Part shown: positions 5,837 through 8,841 of the stretch, piece after piece | Layout: each line of letters starts with the position of its first letter | How positions within the stretch are numbered: the stretch's first letter is position 1 | Assembly: GCA_005240015.1 (NCBI GenBank) | Contig: SBBV01000576.1 | Location: forward strand, 1-8,841 | DNA length: 8,841 nt | DNA from: Candidatus Odyssella thessalonicensis | Lineage (GTDB): Bacteria; Pseudomonadota; Alphaproteobacteria; Bin65 | Direction: 5' to 3' | The notes under the pieces: model-generated | Database searches by the model: none | Seen by the model: only the letters and a program-made list of their open reading frames with translations | What the model was told of the DNA's origin: nothing | Program-made: the position numbers and the translations under genes

Positions 5837-8281
5837 ATGTCCGCCCGCCAGAGCCTCACGCTGCCGCCGCGCTTCGCCGAATGGTTCGAGAAGCGCGGCT
5901 GGCAACCGCATCCGCATCAGCTCGCCATGCTCGCGGCGGCCGAGCGGCGCCGGCATGCGCTGCTCGTCGCGCCGACCGGCGGCGGCAAGACCTTGGCCGG
6001 CTTCCTGCCGAGCCTGATCGCGCTCGCCGAGCGCCCGGCGCGGGGGCTCCACACGCTCTACGTTTCTCCGTTGAAAGCGCTCGCCGCCGACATCGCGCGC
6101 AACCTCGAAACGCCGATCGCCGAGATGGGCCTGCGCATCCGCTGCGAGACGCGCACCGGCGACACCTCGCAAGCGCGCCGCGCCCGCCAGCGCCAGTCGC
6201 CGCCGCACATCCTGCTCACCACGCCCGAATCGCTCTCGCTGCTGCTCTCGTTCCCCGAAGCGCCGGCGCTGTTCGCGACGCTCAGCACCGTCGTCGTCGA
6301 CGAGCTGCACGCGCTGGCGCCGACCAAGCGCGGCGATCTTCTCGCGCTGGCGCTTGGCCGCCTTTCTGCGCTGGCGCCCCTGCATCGCCGCGCCGGCCTC
6401 TCGGCGACGGTGCCGGACGAGGAGGGCCACCGGCGCTGGCTGGCGCCCGGCGGCCATGCCGAGGCGGTCACGCTGGTGCGCGGCGCGCCCGGACCGGAGC
6501 CCGAGATCTCCATCCTCGAGCCCGAAGCGCGCATTCCCTGGTCCGGCCATATGGCACTGCATGCGCTGCCCGATGTCTACGACGCCGTCCGCCGCCACAA
6601 GACGACGCTCGTCTTCGTCAACACGCGCGCGCAGGCCGAGCTGGTGTTCCAGGGTCTCTGGCGCCTCAACGACGACAAGCTCGCGATCGCGCTGCATCAC
6701 GGCAGTCTCGAGAAGGCGCAGCGCCTGCGCGTCGAGGCGGCGATGACCTCCGGCGCGCTCCGCGCCGTGGTGTGCACCTCGTCGCTCGATCTCGGCATCG
6801 ACTGGGGCGACGTCGACCTCGTGATCCAGATGGGTGCGCCCAAGGGGGCGAGCCGCCTCATCCAGCGCATCGGCCGCGCCAATCACCGCTACGACACGCC
6901 GTCGAAGGCGCTGCTCGTGCCCGGCAACCGCTTCGAGTTCTTGGAGTGCCAGGCCGCGGTCGAAGCCGTGCATGCCGGCGAGCTCGACGGTGACCCCTTG
7001 CGTCCGGGCGGGCTCGACGTGCTGGCGCAGCACATCGTCGGCACCGCCTGCAGCGGGCCGGTCGATCGCGACGCGCTCTACCAACAGGTCGTCGGCGCCG
7101 GGCCCTATGCGGGACTGGCGCGCAAGACCTTCGACCAGGTGTTCGACTTCGTCGCCACCGGCGGCTACGCGCTCGCCGCCTACGAGCGCTATCGCCGGCT
7201 CGCGCAGGGCGAAGAGGGGCGCTGGCGCATCGTGAGCGAGCGCTTCGCGCGCCAATACCGCATGAATGCCGGCGTCATCGTCGATGCGCCGACCCTGAAT
7301 GTGCGTATGGGCGGCGGCCGGCGGCTCGGCCAGGTCGAAGAGTACTTCGCGATGGGCCTCGTGCCCGGCGACACGTTCCTGTTCGCGGGCCGCCTCCTGC
7401 GCTTCGAGGGCATCCGCGAGCTCGACCTGATCGTCGCGCGCGCCAAGGGCGGCATGCCGCCCAAGATCCCCGCCTACGAGGGCGGGCGCATGCCGCTCAC
7501 GACTCATCTCGCGGCGCGCGTGCGCGGCGGGCTCGCGGCGCCGCAGCGCTGGCAGACCTATCCGCCGCCGGTGCGCGAATGGCTGGCGGCGCAGCGCGCG
7601 CGCTCGGTGCTGCCGGGCGGCGACGGCCTCCTCGTCGAGACGTTCCCGCGCGGCGAGAAGAAGCAGCGCCGGCATTTCCTCGTCGCCTATTGCTTCGAGG
7701 GCCGCAACGCCCACCAGACGCTCGGCATGCTGCTGACGCGGCGCATGGAGCGCGCCGGTCTCCATCCGTTGGGCTTCGTCGCCACCGACTACGTGATCGC
7801 GATCTGGTCGCTCGAGCCCGCGCGCGATATGGACGCGCTGTTCGACGAGGACATGCTCGGCGACGATCTCGAGGCCTGGATGGCCGAGTCGACCATGCTG
7901 AAGCGCTGTTTCCGCAACGTCGCCGTGATCGCCGGCCTCATCGAGCGGCGCCATCCGGGCCAGATGAAGACCGGGCGCCAGATCACGTTCAACACCGACC
8001 TCATCTACGACGTGCTGCGGCGGCACGAACCCGGCCACATCCTGCTGCACGCGACCCGCGCCGATGCCGCCACCGGCCTCGTCGACCTCGCGCGCCTCGC
8101 CTCGTTCCTCGCGCGCATCAAGGGCCGCATCCAGCACGTGGCACTCGACAGGATCACGCCGCTGGCGCTGCCGGTCCTGCTCGAAATCGGCCGCGAGGGC
8201 GTGCTCGGCGAAGGCCTCGACGAAATCCTGCGCCGCGAGGAGGACCTCGTGGCCGAGGCGGGCCTCGACCGGCTCCCGTGA
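5837..8281 (+). CDS. Ligase-associated DNA damage response DEXH-box helicase (Lhr-Core)
   Basis: Superfamily 2 ATPase that translocates 3' to 5' on single-stranded DNA and unwinds duplexes; Lhr-Core proteins of this cluster have this activity in characterised relatives. The protein has 814 residues, typical of Lhr-Core and far shorter than full-length Lhr (about 1500), whose extra C-terminal region is absent. RecA-like domain 1 has PHQ (26-28), Walker A APTGGGKT (45-52), SPLKAL (77-82), TTPESL (128-133), Walker B DELH (155-158) and LSAT (188-191). Domain 2 has TLVFVNTRAQAE (257-268), SSLDLGIDWGDVDLVI (315-330) and motif VI QRIGRANHR (343-351). Residues about 380-814 match the winged-helix and Lhr-specific domains in layout. 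The ATG at 5837 has GGTGGA upstream and leads quickly into LTLPPRFAEWFEKRGW. It is divergent from the exonuclease-ligase pair and followed after 65 bases by pdeM in the same direction. All catalytic motifs are intact. Confidence 0.97.
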   Translation: MSARQSLTLPPRFAEWFEKRGWQPHPHQLAMLAAAERRRHALLVAPTGGGKTLAGFLPSLIALAERPARGLHTLYVSPLKALAADIARNLETPIAEMGLRIRCETRTGDTSQARRARQRQSPPHILLTTPESLSLLLSFPEAPALFATLSTVVVDELHALAPTKRGDLLALALGRLSALAPLHRRAGLSATVPDEEGHRRWLAPGGHAEAVTLVRGAPGPEPEISILEPEARIPWSGHMALHALPDVYDAVRRHKTTLVFVNTRAQAELVFQGLWRLNDDKLAIALHHGSLEKAQRLRVEAAMTSGALRAVVCTSSLDLGIDWGDVDLVIQMGAPKGASRLIQRIGRANHRYDTPSKALLVPGNRFEFLECQAAVEAVHAGELDGDPLRPGGLDVLAQHIVGTACSGPVDRDALYQQVVGAGPYAGLARKTFDQVFDFVATGGYALAAYERYRRLAQGEEGRWRIVSERFARQYRMNAGVIVDAPTLNVRMGGGRRLGQVEEYFAMGLVPGDTFLFAGRLLRFEGIRELDLIVARAKGGMPPKIPAYEGGRMPLTTHLAARVRGGLAAPQRWQTYPPPVREWLAAQRARSVLPGGDGLLVETFPRGEKKQRRHFLVAYCFEGRNAHQTLGMLLTRRMERAGLHPLGFVATDYVIAIWSLEPARDMDALFDEDMLGDDLEAWMAESTMLKRCFRNVAVIAGLIERRHPGQMKTGRQITFNTDLIYDVLRRHEPGHILLHATRADAATGLVDLARLASFLARIKGRIQHVALDRITPLALPVLLEIGREGVLGEGLDEILRREEDLVAEAGLDRLP

Positions 8282-8286
8282 GGGGT

Positions 8287-8299
8287 GAGTCGTCGACTC
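8287..8299. repeat. 13-base palindrome after the helicase gene
   Basis: GAGTCG-T-CGACTC is an exact inverted repeat six bases after the helicase stop codon. It could be a small operator or a chance palindrome; there is no T-run after it, so it is not a terminator. Confidence 0.35.
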
Positions 8300-8346
8300 G
8301 CGCGGAGGATTCGATCTAGTCTGCTCGCGACACTTCGCCCGCGACG

Positions 8347-8841
8347 ATGACGAGCAAGGACAAGGAAATCGCCCTCGGCCGCCAGCGGCTCCGCGTGCGC
8401 GCGAGCGGCGCGGTGTGGTGGCCGGCCGAGCGGCTGCTCGCCTTCGCCGACCTCCATCTCGAGAAGGGCACGAGCTACGCCGCGCACGGCAGACTGCTGC
8501 CGCCCTACGACACGCGCGACACGCTGCTGCGCATGACGGCGGAGATCGATCAGCTCGATCCCGCCACCGTGGTCTGCCTCGGCGACAGCTTTCACGATCT
8601 CGGCGGCTGGGCGCGCATGCATGCGGAGGATGCGGCGCTGCTGGCGGCCCTCGCACATCGCCGGCACTGGATCTGGATCGCCGGCAATCACGACGCCGAG
8701 CTGCCGCGCACGCTGCCGGGCGCCGTAGAAACCGAGTTCCAGCGTCGCGGACTCCTGCTGCGCCATCGCGCCGACGGTGGCACGCCGCCGGGCGAAATCT
8801 CGGGCCACTTCCATCCCAAGATCGCCGTGCGCGCCAGCGGC
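8347..8841 (+). CDS. pdeM: Ligase-associated DNA damage response endonuclease PdeM (metallophosphoesterase), partial
   Basis: Calcineurin-like metallophosphoesterase of the same repair cluster; the Pseudomonas putida member is a manganese-dependent DNA nuclease. The first 165 codons are in the window and the frame is still open at the edge, so the C-terminus is missing. Metal-site motifs appear in order: FADLHLEK (33-40, with D35 and H37), CLGDSFHD (77-84, with D80), GNHD (113-116) and GHFHP (153-157). The stretch LLPPYDTR (50-57) is also characteristic of this subfamily. The start is firm: an in-frame TAG lies at 8317-8319 and ATG 8347 is the first possible start after it. No good Shine-Dalgarno lies directly upstream; a GGAGG at 8304-8308 is too far away. 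It follows the helicase on the same strand and probably shares its transcript. Confidence 0.93.
   Translation, partial: MTSKDKEIALGRQRLRVRASGAVWWPAERLLAFADLHLEKGTSYAAHGRLLPPYDTRDTLLRMTAEIDQLDPATVVCLGDSFHDLGGWARMHAEDAALLAALAHRRHWIWIAGNHDAELPRTLPGAVETEFQRRGLLLRHRADGGTPPGEISGHFHPKIAVRASG

Noticed and set aside
3121..5859. 912-residue reading of the ligase frame extending upstream through the exonuclease gene
   Set aside because: The upstream part is Arg/Ala-rich shadow sequence in the wrong frame of the exonuclease. The ATG at 4740 with ATGA overlap and a ribosome site is the natural start.
5148..6017. 289-codon plus-strand open frame spanning the exonuclease and helicase starts
   Set aside because: It crosses the divergent spacer and overlaps both real genes in other frames; no domain is recognisable.
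5765..8656. 963-codon open frame on the minus strand opposite the helicase
   Set aside because: It is antisense to a helicase with every motif intact and shows no recognisable domain. Long antisense open frames are expected when codons end in G or C.

Overview
The window is very GC-rich, with codons ending mostly in G or C and genes packed closely on both strands. Protein families and the style of the intergenic palindromes suggest an alphaproteobacterium (Rhodospirillales/Hyphomicrobiales-like). This is inferred from sequence character and gene content; no taxonomic marker is present.

Layout. Positions 1-224 hold no convincing gene, only possible edge fragments. Positions 225-1910 (minus) encode a CPA2/KefB-KefC-type monovalent cation:proton antiporter with a C-terminal NAD-binding TrkA-N domain. 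Positions 1911-2184 are a non-coding spacer holding a composite palindromic element with 19-base terminal inverted repeats and four hairpins. Positions 2185-3012 (minus) encode a penicillin-insensitive murein endopeptidase (MepA) that starts at TTG behind a TATAAT box. Positions 3013-3120 are a spacer with a nearly perfect 21-bp hairpin that also encodes the stop codon of the next gene.

From 3121 to the right edge lies a complete DNA-repair gene set with its last gene cut by the window: an ATP-dependent DNA ligase (3121-4740, minus), the ligase-associated SNM1-like metallo-beta-lactamase/beta-CASP exonuclease (4737-5768, minus, ATGA overlap with the ligase), the ligase-associated Lhr-Core DEXH-box helicase (5837-8281, plus) and the ligase-associated metallophosphoesterase PdeM (8347 to edge, plus, partial). 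This Exo-Lig-Lhr-MPE set is a known four-gene bacterial nucleic-acid repair cluster, studied in Pseudomonas putida. Here it is arranged as two divergent pairs, exo-lig and lhr-pdeM, sharing a spacer of about 68 bases.

Working together (inference from family knowledge): the two nucleases would process damaged or blocked ends, the 3'-to-5' translocating helicase would open or remodel duplexes, and the ligase would seal the product. The antiporter and the endopeptidase are envelope genes with no evident functional tie to the cluster. No mobile-element gene, tRNA, rRNA or CRISPR array was seen. The system is described in the literature; the newer observations are its divergent layout, the repeat-encoded end of the ligase and the MITE-like spacer element.
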